Part shown: one piece after another, positions 41,094 to 49,011 of the stretch | How positions within the stretch are numbered: the first letter of the stretch is position 1 | How the letters are laid out: each line of letters opens with the position of its first letter | Virus record (IMG/VR): IMGVR_UViG_3300021959_000031 | Span: 1-64,000 of that record | Strand: one strand, 5' to 3' | Length of the DNA: 64,000 nucleotides | DNA from: a virus | Made by a program: the position numbers and the translations under genes | The notes under the pieces: generated by a model | The model's database searches: none | Seen by the model: the letters and a program-made list of their open reading frames with translations, nothing else | Told to the model about the DNA's origin: nothing

Positions 41094-41474
41094 ATGGAAG
41101 AATACACAGTAAAGGTAAATGATAGTGGAGCAAAGTTTTGGTATCAAAATGATAAACTACATCGGTTAGATGGACCTGCTTCTGAATATGCTAGTGGTAG
41201 TAAGGCTTGGTATCAAAATGGTAAGCTTCATCGGTTAGATGGACCTGCAATTGAATGGTCTGATGGTAGTAAGGTTTGGTATCAGAACAATAAGCGTCAT
41301 CGCGAAGATGGACCTGCAATTGATGATGCTGATGGTTATAAGGAATGGTATATCGAAGGTAAACGGCTTACCGAAGAGAAGTTTAACAATCGTAATAAAG
41401 TCGAAGTAACTCTAGAGGATATCGCCGAAGCTATGAATATAGACGTTGATAAGCTCCGCATTAAGGAACACTGA
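41094..41474 (+). CDS. WYQN-HRLDGPA repeat protein, array copy 4
   Basis: A 126-residue protein with three units (WYQNDKLHRLDGPA, WYQNGKLHRLDGPA, WYQNNKRHREDGPA), a WYIEGKRLTEEKFNNR linker and the common C-terminal domain. Alternating HRLD/HRED forms of the unit show mosaic exchange with copies 1, 5 and 6. Confidence 0.75.
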   Translation: MEEYTVKVNDSGAKFWYQNDKLHRLDGPASEYASGSKAWYQNGKLHRLDGPAIEWSDGSKVWYQNNKRHREDGPAIDDADGYKEWYIEGKRLTEEKFNNRNKVEVTLEDIAEAMNIDVDKLRIKEH

Positions 41475-41486
41475 TATAATAAAATT

Positions 41487-41807
41487 ATGCAAGAATACAC
41501 AGTAAAGGTAAATCAATATGGCAACAAGTATTGGTATCAAAATGGTAAACTTCATAGGTTAGATGGACCTGCTTGTGAATTTGCTAATGGTAACAAGTAT
41601 TGGTGGAAAAACAATAAGCGTCATCGCGAAGATGGGCCTGCTGTTGAAGATGCTAATGGCTATAAGGCTTGGTTTATTGACGGTAAAGAGCTTAGTGAAG
41701 AAGAGTTTAATGATAGAACTAGCAATGTAGAAGTAACTCTAGAGGATATTGCTAAAGCCATGAACATCGACGTTGATAAGCTAAGGGTTAAAGGAACACT
41801 AATATAA
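41487..41807 (+). CDS. WYQN-HRLDGPA repeat protein, array copy 5, altered C-terminus
   Basis: A 106-residue protein with two units and the common tail. A one-base insertion near the end (GTTAAAGGAACAC instead of ATTAAGGAACAC) shifts the frame, so the protein ends KLRVKGTLI rather than KLRIKEH and reads through the usual stop. The same shifted reading GTLI ends the HD hydrolase gene at 39892. Confidence 0.73.
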   Translation: MQEYTVKVNQYGNKYWYQNGKLHRLDGPACEFANGNKYWWKNNKRHREDGPAVEDANGYKAWFIDGKELSEEEFNDRTSNVEVTLEDIAKAMNIDVDKLRVKGTLI

Positions 41808-41814
41808 TTAGATC

Positions 41815-41910
41815 ATGGAGACAGTAATTGAAGAAGTTTTAGGATTCGTAATGGGGATAGTATTAATGGTTGGTATTATCTTTGTTATTGTCGAACTAAT
41901 ATGTGATTGA
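41815..41910 (+). CDS. 31-residue single-span membrane peptide within the array
   Basis: A tiny frame METVIEEVLGFVMGIVLMVG, then IIFVIVELICD: an acidic N-terminus, then about 20 hydrophobic residues. It interrupts the array between copies 5 and 6. It starts with ATG, is preceded by the junction-like sequence CTAATATAATTAGATC, and is too short for a 60-residue cut-off. Whether it is expressed cannot be told from sequence. Confidence 0.45.
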   Translation: METVIEEVLGFVMGIVLMVGIIFVIVELICD

Positions 41911-41945
41911 TGGACAGGAAGTAGTAACACTAATATAATAATAGT

Positions 41946-42326
41946 ATGCAAGAATACACAGTAAAAGTATATCCTAATGGCGACAAGTATTGGTATCAGA
42001 ATGACAAGCGTCATCGCGAAGATGGGCCTGCTATTGAATGGGCTAGTGGCTGTAAGGAATGGTATCAGAATGACAAGCGTCATCGCGAAGATGGGCCTGC
42101 TATTGAATTTGCTAATGGCAACAAGCTTTGGTATCAAAATGGTAAACTACATCGCGAAGATGGGCCTGCGATTGAATATGCTAATGGCTATAAGGCTTGG
42201 TATATCGAAGGTAAAGAGCTTACCGAAGAAGAGTTCAATGCTCGCAATAAAGTCGAAGTAACTCTTGAGGATATCGCCGAAGCTATGAACATTGATGTAA
42301 AGAAACTACGCATTAAGGAAAACTAA
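41946..42326 (+). CDS. WYQN-HREDGPA repeat protein, array copy 6
   Basis: A 126-residue protein with three units, all of the HREDGPA form (WYQNDKRHREDGPA twice, WYQNGKLHREDGPA once), a WYIEGKELTEEEFNAR linker and the tail DIAEAMNIDVKKLRIKEN. The homogenised HRED units suggest within-gene amplification distinct from copies 3 and 7. Confidence 0.75.
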   Translation: MQEYTVKVYPNGDKYWYQNDKRHREDGPAIEWASGCKEWYQNDKRHREDGPAIEFANGNKLWYQNGKLHREDGPAIEYANGYKAWYIEGKELTEEEFNARNKVEVTLEDIAEAMNIDVKKLRIKEN

Positions 42327-42338
42327 CATAATAAAATT

Positions 42339-42869
42339 ATGGAAGAATATAAAGTAAGAGTATATGATAATGGTAATAAGCTTTGGTATCAGAATGGCAA
42401 GCGTCATAGGTTAGATGGGCCTGCAATTGATTGGGCTAATGACAATAAGTCTTGGTGGCAAAATGGTAAGTGCCATCGGTTAGATGGTCCTGCCATTGAA
42501 CGGGCTAATGGAGATAAGCTTTGGTATCAGAATGACAAGCGCCATCGGCTAGACGGGCCTGCTATTGAACGGGCTGATGGATATAAGGCTTGGCTTCAAA
42601 ATGACGAGTTTCATCGACTAGATGGGCCTGCTATGGAATATGCTAATGGAACTAAGTATTGGTATCAAAATGGTAAGTGTCATCGCGAAGACGGGCCTGC
42701 AATTGAATGGTCTGATGGTGATAAGCATTGGTTTATCGAAGGTGAAAAACTTACTGAAGAAGAGTTTAACAATAGAACTAGCAATGTAGAAGTAAATGAA
42801 GTAACTCTGGAAGATATTGCAGAAGCAATGAACATTGATGTTGATAAGCTCCGCATTAAGGAACACTAA
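42339..42869 (+). CDS. WYQN-HRLDGPA repeat protein, array copy 7 (long)
   Basis: A 176-residue protein with five units: WYQNGKRHRLDGPA, WWQNGKCHRLDGPA, WYQNDKRHRLDGPA, WLQNDEFHRLDGPA and WYQNGKCHREDGPA. The linker HWFIEGEKLTEEEFNNR, the TSNVEVNEVTLED insertion and the common tail follow. It shares the VNEVTLED insertion only with copy 3, the other five-unit copy, which suggests that one derives from the other. Confidence 0.75.
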   Translation: MEEYKVRVYDNGNKLWYQNGKRHRLDGPAIDWANDNKSWWQNGKCHRLDGPAIERANGDKLWYQNDKRHRLDGPAIERADGYKAWLQNDEFHRLDGPAMEYANGTKYWYQNGKCHREDGPAIEWSDGDKHWFIEGEKLTEEEFNNRTSNVEVNEVTLEDIAEAMNIDVDKLRIKEH

Positions 42870-42881
42870 TATAGTAAGATT

Positions 42882-43223
42882 ATGAAAAAAAGCACAGAAG
42901 TGAAGATGGTGAAATGCCTTTCTCAAGATAACCTAAAATCTTACCTTTTCGGAAAAGCCCGCGAATTTGCCAGCGAGTCTTACGAAAATGTTGATTGGGA
43001 CAAAACAGAGCATGGTAATTTTGGTAAGTATTATTTTGAGGAGTTCTTAGAGTACATCGAAGATGATAGACCAGAACAAATAAACTTGCTGATAGAAAAA
43101 GAGCTAGAATGTGAAATGTCACTATCAGAATGTGAAGATTTGGATGCATATGTAGATTCGATCATAACTCAAGACGAATACCACATCAATAACATTGTTA
43201 TTTTTAGAGATTTAATTTTTTAA
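42882..43223 (+). CDS. Hypothetical acidic protein after the array
   Basis: A 113-residue protein, acidic and helical, with a KYYFEEFLEYIEDDRPEQIN segment and two Cys (ECEMSLSECEDLD). It is unrelated to the repeat family, but its upstream DNA is the array junction (GGAACACTAATATAGTAAGA). It is followed 4 nt later by a 48-residue gene. Not recognised. Confidence 0.6.
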   Translation: MKKSTEVKMVKCLSQDNLKSYLFGKAREFASESYENVDWDKTEHGNFGKYYFEEFLEYIEDDRPEQINLLIEKELECEMSLSECEDLDAYVDSIITQDEYHINNIVIFRDLIF

Positions 43224-43227
43224 GAAC

Positions 43228-43374
43228 ATGAATGAATTAGAAGAAATTCTGGATAGTCTTAGAGATTATTATAGTGATGAATACCAACTGGAAAGAGAGT
43301 TCGTTTTAGAGCTTGTTCAGATTGGTTATGATCCAGATCATGCAACATCAATAGCATTAGACTTGATAAAATAA
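43228..43374 (+). CDS. 48-residue acidic peptide
   Basis: A short frame MNELEEILDSLRDYYSDEYQ, then LEREFVLELVQIGYDPDHAT and SIALDLIK. The composition looks genuinely coding (helical, UBA-like IGYDPDHATSIAL). It starts 4 nt after the previous stop and ends just before the uvsX promoter. Not recognised. Confidence 0.55.
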   Translation: MNELEEILDSLRDYYSDEYQLEREFVLELVQIGYDPDHATSIALDLIK

Positions 43375-43388
43375 ACTCCAATTTTTAA

Positions 43389-43416
43389 TTGACAAAGATA
43401 AAAAATAATATATAAT
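43389..43416 (+). promoter_or_regulatory. Sigma70-type promoter of uvsX
   Basis: A perfect TTGACA (43389-43394), 16 bp, perfect TATAAT (43411-43416). The uvsX ATG at 43423 follows after 6 nt, so the predicted +1 coincides with the A of ATG. Confidence 0.85.
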
Positions 43417-43422
43417 AAACAC

Positions 43423-44496
43423 ATGGCAATATTAGATAAACTAAAAAAGAATTGCAGGACTGCTCAAGCGGAAGTTCTGTCAGAAAGTAAGTTCTTTACT
43501 AGGGAAATGGTCCCGACATCAGTACCGATGATCAACGCAGCTCTTAGTGGTAAGTTAGATGGGGGTCTTTCTTCTGGACTAACTGTGTTAGCAGGACCCA
43601 GTAAGCACTTCAAAACATCATTCGCCTTATTAATGGCGAGTGCATATTTAAAGCATCATGAAGACTCTGCTCTTCTTTTCTATGACAGTGAATTTGGATC
43701 TCCACAAGGATATTTCGAAAGTTTTGGGATAGACACATCAAGAGTTCTTCATACACCTGTCACTAATATCGAAGAGTTGAAATTCGACATCATTAATCAA
43801 CTCAGTGAGTTGGATCGTAATGATAAGGTTATCATAGTGATCGATAGTATTGGTAACATTGCGAGCAAAAAGGAAGTCGAAGATGCAGAAAACATGAAGA
43901 GTGTTGCTGATATGACCCGCGCAAAAGCACTAAAAGGTTTGTTCAGAATGGTAACACCTTTCTTGTCAATGAAAGACATTCCTCTTCTGGCAATTAACCA
44001 CACCTATCAAACACAAGAAATGTTCAGTAAAGCAGTTGTCAGTGGTGGCACAGGCGTAATGTATTCTGCTGATAACGTTTGGATTATTGGTAGACAACAA
44101 GACAAAGTTGGAACAGAAATTCAAGGTTATCACTTCATTGTTAATATTGAAAAGTCACGTTTCGTTAAAGAGAAAAGTAAGATTCCAATTAGTGTTAGTT
44201 GGAGTGGTGGTATTGAGAAGTGGAGTGGATTACTTGAAGTTGCAATCGATGGTGGTTATGCACACAAACCTAAGAATGGATGGTATAATGCTAAAGACCC
44301 AGAAACTGGTGATGATCTTCATGCATCTAACTGTCGAGCTAAAGACACACTGAATAAAGAGTTTTGGGCCCCAATCTTTGAGAAGACTGATTTTGCTGAT
44401 TACGTTAAAAACAAATATACAATTGGCATGACTAAGATGTTAGTTGATGAAGATGAGGTAGAAACTGAAGCTGTTGAGGAGGTGGAAAATGATTAA
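43423..44496 (+). CDS. uvsX: RecA-like recombinase UvsX
   Basis: The strand-exchange protein of phage recombination and recombination-dependent replication; 357 residues. The Walker A is the T4-type variant AGPSKHFKTSFAL (about 57-69). Walker B is VIIVIDSIGNI (about 137-147). FSKAVVSGGTGVMYSADNVW corresponds to the DNA-binding loop 2 region. The acidic C-terminus is usual. The last 8 nt overlap the next gene. Confidence 0.95.
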   Translation: MAILDKLKKNCRTAQAEVLSESKFFTREMVPTSVPMINAALSGKLDGGLSSGLTVLAGPSKHFKTSFALLMASAYLKHHEDSALLFYDSEFGSPQGYFESFGIDTSRVLHTPVTNIEELKFDIINQLSELDRNDKVIIVIDSIGNIASKKEVEDAENMKSVADMTRAKALKGLFRMVTPFLSMKDIPLLAINHTYQTQEMFSKAVVSGGTGVMYSADNVWIIGRQQDKVGTEIQGYHFIVNIEKSRFVKEKSKIPISVSWSGGIEKWSGLLEVAIDGGYAHKPKNGWYNAKDPETGDDLHASNCRAKDTLNKEFWAPIFEKTDFADYVKNKYTIGMTKMLVDEDEVETEAVEEVEND

Positions 44497-44797
44497 TGAT
44501 TCAGATTACAAATTAATTGATGGTGTAAATGCAAAAACATATAGTGTTGAATGTTTGTTTGACAAATATAAAGGTATAGTGTATACTTACTCCACTGTTA
44601 AGATGAATGAAGAGGTAGTTGATGGTGAAAACATCTGCAGGCTATCATTCAACTATAAAGTAGAATCTATACCAGAAAGTGTAGATGGTGACGCTCTTAA
44701 AGACGATGTAGATTTCCAAAACCATATTGGAGAAATACTCGCACATATAATTACAAATTACGAATACCAAATTGGAAATAATGACGAAAACCCTTGA
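44489..44797 (+). CDS. Conserved small protein between uvsX and helicase 41
   Basis: A 102-residue acidic protein. The start at 44489 is supported by a strong GAGGAGGT site 4 nt upstream, one of the few in this window. The sequence (YSVECLFDKYKGIVYTYSTV, then ICRLSFNYKVESIPESVDGD) has a beta-sheet-like start and a helical end. A protein of this size between uvsX and 41 is frequent in cyanophages. Its function is unknown. It overlaps gene 41 by 17 nt. Confidence 0.72.
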   Translation: MINDSDYKLIDGVNAKTYSVECLFDKYKGIVYTYSTVKMNEEVVDGENICRLSFNYKVESIPESVDGDALKDDVDFQNHIGEILAHIITNYEYQIGNNDENP

Positions 44798-46166
44798 AGA
44801 AGTTATACTTAGTAACTTAATATATAATGAAAACTTTTGCAGAAAAGCATTACCTCACATTAAAAGTGATTATTTCCAAGGTTCTGATAGATCAGTATAT
44901 GAATTGATAACTTCTTTTATTGAGAAGTATAACAAGCTCCCCGATACTAAAGTATTAAGCATAGAGTTTCAGAAGTCAGATTTGGCTGGAAACCAAGATG
45001 CTAATGAGATACATTCTATAATCACTGGATTAGAAGATGAATCCACCGATAGTGATTGGTTAGTCGATACTACTGAAAAATGGTGCAAGGATCGCGCTTT
45101 GCATTTAGCTGTAATGGAGTGTATTACTATCATTGATGGTAAACATCAAGATAAAGCTGAAGGTGCAATGCCTGACATTCTTGACAAAGCACTAGGAGTC
45201 ACATTCAATACAGAAGTTGGTCATGATTATATTGATCAATCTGATTCACGTTTTGATTTCTATCACTTGGATGAGAAGAAAATGCCATTTGACCTTGAAA
45301 TGCTGAACAAAATAACCAATGGTGGTGTTCCAAACAAAACTCTAAATTGCATTCTTGCTGGAACAGGTGTGGGTAAAAGTTTAGCGATGTGTCACTTTGC
45401 TTCTAGCGCACTTGCACAAGGTAAGAACGTGTTGTATATAACATTAGAGATGGCTGAAAAGAGAATCGCAGAAAGGATCGATGCGAATCTTATGGATGTA
45501 AGAATAGATCAACTAAAGAATCTAACTAAGGAAAAATTCGATAGTAAGATAGATGGTATATCTAAAAAAACACAAGGTAAATTAATTGTAAAAGAATATC
45601 CTACTGCTAGCGCACACTCTGGTCACTTTAGAGCTTTGCTAACTGAACTCAAGATGAAGAAGAAATTCATGCCTGATGTTATTTACATCGATTATCTTAA
45701 TATTTGTGCTAGTTCAAGAATTAAAGGATTGAGTGGTGGAGTCAATACATATAGTTTAATCAAGAGTATTGCTGAAGAACTTCGTGGATTAGCTGTTGAA
45801 TTCGATGTTCCGATTTGGAGTGCAACACAGGTAACAAGAGGTGGATTTGACAATAGTGATATTGAGTTGACTGACACTAGTGAGAGTTTTGGATTACCCG
45901 CAACGTGTGACCTTATGATTGCTTTAATATCCAATGAGCAACTTGAGAATATGAATCAAGTTATGGTTAAGCAACTTAAGAATCGATATAACGACATAAC
46001 ATCACTGAAGAGGTTTACATTAGGAATTGATAGATCTAAAATGAGGCTATATGATATTGATGACCCGACTGATGGTCTAGTTTCATCAAATGACTCACCT
46101 CCTCAACAGAATACATTCGTTAATAGAGGTAGAACAACAGAGGGATTCAGCGACTTTAAAACTTGA
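44781..46166 (+). CDS. gp41: Replicative DnaB-type helicase gp41
   Basis: The hexameric 5'-3' replicative helicase, 461 residues from ATG 44781 (T4: 475). The N-terminal domain is helical. The RecA-like core has Walker A GTGVGKSLAM (about 194-203), ITLEMAEKRIAERIDANLMD (DnaB family helix), Walker B DVIYIDYLNIC and the ATQVTRGGFDNSD motif. It ends with a Gln/Gly-rich tail. The primase gp61 is not in the window. Confidence 0.95.
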   Translation: MTKTLEEVILSNLIYNENFCRKALPHIKSDYFQGSDRSVYELITSFIEKYNKLPDTKVLSIEFQKSDLAGNQDANEIHSIITGLEDESTDSDWLVDTTEKWCKDRALHLAVMECITIIDGKHQDKAEGAMPDILDKALGVTFNTEVGHDYIDQSDSRFDFYHLDEKKMPFDLEMLNKITNGGVPNKTLNCILAGTGVGKSLAMCHFASSALAQGKNVLYITLEMAEKRIAERIDANLMDVRIDQLKNLTKEKFDSKIDGISKKTQGKLIVKEYPTASAHSGHFRALLTELKMKKKFMPDVIYIDYLNICASSRIKGLSGGVNTYSLIKSIAEELRGLAVEFDVPIWSATQVTRGGFDNSDIELTDTSESFGLPATCDLMIALISNEQLENMNQVMVKQLKNRYNDITSLKRFTLGIDRSKMRLYDIDDPTDGLVSSNDSPPQQNTFVNRGRTTEGFSDFKT

Positions 46167-46183
46167 TATATACCTTTGTATAT

Positions 46184-46741
46184 ATGAAGTTAAAAAAGAA
46201 TCAAGGTATATATTTTCGAAAATCTGTTCAAGAACTTGTAGAGAATAAAATAGACCTACATTTTTCAAGAACAAAAAAAGTAGATGATTGTGGAGGTTAC
46301 TTCTGCCCCGAAACTAAAAGCTTAAGAGTTGCTATTTGGAATAAGGATTGGTTCTCTATATTCATTCACGAATATAATCATTTTAAGCAATGGTATGAGC
46401 AAACCGATCTTTGGAAGAGTGTAGAAGCTGTCGATTTTTTCAATGATTTCCCCGATAAGTATTCTTTGCCAACCCAACTTATGGAGCAGGAGTGCGATAA
46501 AATGGTTTATCGTGATATTGTTCGATTTGAACTGGAAGGTATGGATAACTACATATGTGAATCAAATGCATACCACGTTTCTTATGTGAATATGGTTGAT
46601 GAGAAAAAGTTCCCAAGTCTAGCTCCTTTCAGATTCAAGGATATATTAAATCTGTGCCCCGAAGATAGGTTCTTCGAAGCTTCTGAACTGAAAAAGCCCA
46701 GTAAAGAGTTATACGACTTAATAAGTGAAAAATGTTTCTAA
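46184..46741 (+). CDS. HExxH metallopeptidase-like protein
   Basis: A 185-residue protein with the zinc-peptidase motif HEYNH in SIFIHEYNHFKQWYE (about 62-76 from ATG 46184). A downstream ECDKMVYRDIV stretch could supply a further ligand. Four further Cys and several Asp/Glu are scattered through the chain. ATG 46184 is preferred to a TTG overlapping gene 41. The substrate is unknown. It ends in a 10-bp hairpin that closes the early operon. Confidence 0.65.
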   Translation: MKLKKNQGIYFRKSVQELVENKIDLHFSRTKKVDDCGGYFCPETKSLRVAIWNKDWFSIFIHEYNHFKQWYEQTDLWKSVEAVDFFNDFPDKYSLPTQLMEQECDKMVYRDIVRFELEGMDNYICESNAYHVSYVNMVDEKKFPSLAPFRFKDILNLCPEDRFFEASELKKPSKELYDLISEKCF

Positions 46742-46750
46742 CTTATCATT

Positions 46751-46777
46751 GTTAGTCGCTTCATATCAGTGACTAAC
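46751..46777 (+). terminator. Hairpin at the early/late boundary
   Basis: A 10-bp stem (GTTAGTCGCT / AGTGACTAAC, one G-U pair) with a 7-nt loop, 9 nt after the stop at 46741. There is no T-run. A late promoter lies 12 nt downstream. Confidence 0.68.
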
Positions 46778-46788
46778 ATAGATATAAG

Positions 46789-46796
46789 TATAAATA
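46789..46796 (+). promoter_or_regulatory. Late promoter of the 46.8-49.9 kb operon
   Basis: An exact TATAAATA lies 24 nt upstream of the ATG at 46821. It is probably the main promoter for the following late genes. Confidence 0.75.
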
Positions 46797-46820
46797 GTTA
46801 ATAAACTTATAAAGACAATA

Positions 46821-47189
46821 ATGAGTAAAAAATACTTAAGCTTTCAAGATTTCACACTATGTGAAGCAATAGCTACTGGCACACTTGATAAAGCATTGTC
46901 ACTTATAAGTGGTTATCTAAAGAAAAACACAAGCCATAACTTCTCTCAAGTCGATGATAAATTCTCAGGACCCGATGAAACTGTCGGGACTAGAATGCTT
47001 TCAGATGATGGCATATCAATCCAACTAAATTGGAGTGAAACTAAAAACGAATCCAATGAACTTCATAGTGTTGATGTTATGTTTGGTGAAGGAAAGAAAA
47101 CTTTAAACCTTGAAAAGAGCCTAAGCTTAGTTAAAACACTACCAATTTTGGTTAATTTTATTAATGGTAGCTATGATAGAAAACTCTAA
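46821..47189 (+). CDS. Late hypothetical protein, operon start
   Basis: A 122-residue protein that begins MSKKYLSFQDFTLCEAIATG, a start style ('K-L-S-F-x-x-F') seen in several internal head proteins of T4-like phages. The rest is beta-rich (GISIQLNWSETKNESNELHS). It is under a late promoter and overlaps the next gene by 26 nt. A virion-associated role is inferred from its regulation. Confidence 0.62.
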   Translation: MSKKYLSFQDFTLCEAIATGTLDKALSLISGYLKKNTSHNFSQVDDKFSGPDETVGTRMLSDDGISIQLNWSETKNESNELHSVDVMFGEGKKTLNLEKSLSLVKTLPILVNFINGSYDRKL

Positions 47190-47478
47190 ACTATTTAATT
47201 TTATGCGAAACGATACTAAAGATGATGATCAGTATTCCAAAGATGCTATGGATATGCTATCAAACATTAAGAAAAGATTGGAAGATATTAAGAAGGAAAA
47301 CAAAGATTCCAATTCTGTGATAACTTCTAAAGTTAGAAAAACTCCAAAGATCGTTATAGAGAAGAGAGCTGTGCTTCATGCAAGAAGATTTATAGCTGAG
47401 AAGAACCTGCCAATTTCCATTGAGTCAGATCTAGTATCAAGGCTAATTCCAATCATAGAAACAATTGAAAACATCTAA
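47164..47478 (+). CDS. Late helical protein
   Basis: A 104-residue basic/acidic helical protein (an alternative ATG at 47173 would remove three residues). The central coiled-coil-like NIKKRLEDIKKENKDSNSVI is followed by the KTPKIVIEKRAVLHARRFIA segment. Both ends overlap or touch neighbouring late genes. Not recognised. Confidence 0.6.
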   Translation: MVAMIENSKLFNFMRNDTKDDDQYSKDAMDMLSNIKKRLEDIKKENKDSNSVITSKVRKTPKIVIEKRAVLHARRFIAEKNLPISIESDLVSRLIPIIETIENI

Positions 47479-47479
47479 A

Positions 47480-48253
47480 ATGAAATCTTTCAGGTCTTTT
47501 GTAGAGTCTAGGAAAAACCCAATCGTTATATCGACGGGTAATTTCAATCCACCAAGCAACAACTGCTTGAATATAATAGAGAGGGCTTCTGCATTGGCTG
47601 AAGGTGATAACTATAGAATATATTCATCAACTGAAAGTGATGAGGAGTTTCAACCTTTAGAGTATAATCAAAAGATTGACTTTATGCGTAAAATGTTTAG
47701 TTCACATGGCAGGAATATTATAAGAGATGTCAATGTGAAGAATGCTCTTGAAGCTGTTAAAAAAGCACACTCTGATGGTTATAACAAGCTTACTTACATA
47801 TCAGAAGATGATTCAGTCGATGCTTACAAGACTCTGTTCAAAGCACACAATGTAGAATCCCTTTTCGAGTTTGGTATTGAAGTTGTTGGTGTTAAATCAG
47901 AGATGATCAACGAATCCATGTTGGTAGAGAGTGTTAAAGAGAACGACTTGAAGACTTTTTCACGGGGAATACCAAAGACTTATGGAGATTCTATAAAGTT
48001 ATTTAACGCTGTTCGGGTTGGTCTAGGCCTCGAAGAGTCACACAACTTCAGAACACATATTCAAATCGCTGATAGCTGTGAGTTGAGGGATCTTTATATA
48101 ACGAATAAGATATTCAATATACAAGATGAAGTTGAAAGCACTAAAGATGGAAAAATTTACAAGGTAAAGGAAAGGCATAGCAATTATGTCGTAGTAGAAA
48201 ACGAAAACGAAAACAAAAAGTTCTTTATAAAAGACATAAAACCAATAAAATGA
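47480..48253 (+). CDS. Degenerate cytidylyltransferase-fold virion-cluster protein
   Basis: A 257-residue protein, starting at ATG 47480. It follows the plan of phage nucleotidyltransferase-like proteins (GRFNPPTxGH ... YRIYPS ... MRKMF ... NVKxA). Here NPIVISTGNFNPPSNNCLNI (about 14-33) replaces the usual HxGH-type motif, with the GH positions read as NC. YRIYSSTES and IDFMRKMFSSHGRNIIRDVN are preserved. The loss of the catalytic His suggests a non-enzymatic, possibly structural role. The C-terminal part includes a KVKERHSNYVVVENENENKK strand pair. Confidence 0.72.
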   Translation: MKSFRSFVESRKNPIVISTGNFNPPSNNCLNIIERASALAEGDNYRIYSSTESDEEFQPLEYNQKIDFMRKMFSSHGRNIIRDVNVKNALEAVKKAHSDGYNKLTYISEDDSVDAYKTLFKAHNVESLFEFGIEVVGVKSEMINESMLVESVKENDLKTFSRGIPKTYGDSIKLFNAVRVGLGLEESHNFRTHIQIADSCELRDLYITNKIFNIQDEVESTKDGKIYKVKERHSNYVVVENENENKKFFIKDIKPIK

Positions 48254-48606
48254 AAAGTTTAAACGAAATAACAACATCATATGCTGTTAAACAGAACAGT
48301 GATGTGGAAATTGAAAAAATGATAGTCGAATCCAATGAAGTGTTGGATGAGCCCCAGTGCGATGTTACTTCAGTTCTTTCTGATATATGTGATGCTCTTG
48401 GATTGAGTGATGATCTGTATACGACTCTATCAAAAGTGGAAACTATCGATGAAGACTCTGCAAAACTAATATCCGACTCTATCTCCAAGCTGAACGAGGC
48501 TTATCAAATGATAGATCGGAAATATGGCATAGTCGAATCCAAGACTAAAAACTCAAGTGCAATCATAGATGCTGAAAATATCTTCCTAGAGGATATCGTT
48601 TCTTAA
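48250..48606 (+). CDS. Late acidic helical protein
   Basis: A 118-residue acidic protein overlapping the previous gene by 4 nt (ATGA). It starts MKSLNEITTSYAVKQNSDVE and contains SDICDALGLSDDLYTTLSKV. MKSLNE-type starts are common in internal head proteins, and the helical acidic body is consistent with a core protein. No named family. Confidence 0.6.
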   Translation: MKSLNEITTSYAVKQNSDVEIEKMIVESNEVLDEPQCDVTSVLSDICDALGLSDDLYTTLSKVETIDEDSAKLISDSISKLNEAYQMIDRKYGIVESKTKNSSAIIDAENIFLEDIVS

Positions 48607-48640
48607 GTTTCTCAACCTCCAATCTTATATATAATATAGC

Positions 48641-49009
48641 ATGATTGGTAATGATGAACTAAACAAAGAAAATTTTGCTTTATATGCAGCTAAGAACTAC
48701 ACCAATAAGAGGGTATTGGATGTAGAAGAATTCTACGAAGATCTATCTAGCTTCAAGTATGTGCAGAAACTCTTTACTAGATACGAAAGAACAAATGAGA
48801 TAAAAGAGAGATTGGTTCTTAACCATTTGATTAACATCTACAATGTTTTTAAGTTCAATTCTGCCACAAAAATGTTATTTTTTAAGTTGAACAGTAAACA
48901 CCATCCAGCATTAAAAACCTTTTTGATTTACCTTAATTACATCAAGGTCGATGATTTTATAAATATCCACTGTGATTTGTATATCACTAAAAAACTTCAA
49001 AACATCTAA
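48641..49009 (+). CDS. Conserved phage protein (NYTNKRV...NHLINIYNVF family)
   Basis: A 122-residue protein of a family that is widespread in marine and other myoviruses. It shows ENFALYAAKNYTNKRVLDVE, EEFYEDLSSFKYVQKLFTRY, RLVLNHLINIYNVFKF and KTFLIYLNYIKVDDF. The fold is all-helical by appearance and no catalytic motif is evident. It usually sits next to the following two genes, as here, which suggests a shared virion or assembly job. Its function is unknown. Confidence 0.78.
   Translation: MIGNDELNKENFALYAAKNYTNKRVLDVEEFYEDLSSFKYVQKLFTRYERTNEIKERLVLNHLINIYNVFKFNSATKMLFFKLNSKHHPALKTFLIYLNYIKVDDFINIHCDLYITKKLQNI
48958..48965 (+). promoter_or_regulatory. Internal late promoter box
   Basis: An exact TATAAATA inside the end of the 48641 gene, 46 nt upstream of the next ATG at 49012. 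It could boost expression of the two downstream genes. Confidence 0.5.
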
Positions 49010-49011
49010 AC

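Larger units (their letters stand above)
39875..42884 (+). repeat. Tandem array of seven paralogous repeat genes with conserved junctions
   Basis: Seven genes of 103-176 codons follow one another with 12-nt gaps, apart from one interruption at 41808-41945. Each junction reads approximately GGAACACTAATATAATAAAA followed by TTATG. The same junction occurs at the end of the HD gene before the array and before the unrelated gene at 42882. Within genes a 23-residue (69-nt) unit with WYQN-K-HR(L/E)DGPA recurs two to six times. The layout indicates repeated unequal crossing-over. Confidence 0.9.

Noticed and set aside
39900-42869. CRISPR array
   Set aside because: The repeats are 69-nt protein-coding units in frame, adjacent rather than separated by unique spacers, and lie inside seven open genes.
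40211-42884. Promoter in each array junction because of TATAAT 6 nt before the ATG
   Set aside because: The only TTGACA-like sequence is 23 bp upstream and inside the conserved tail codons, too far for sigma70, and most copies lack it. The similarity to leaderless promoters was noted but not annotated.
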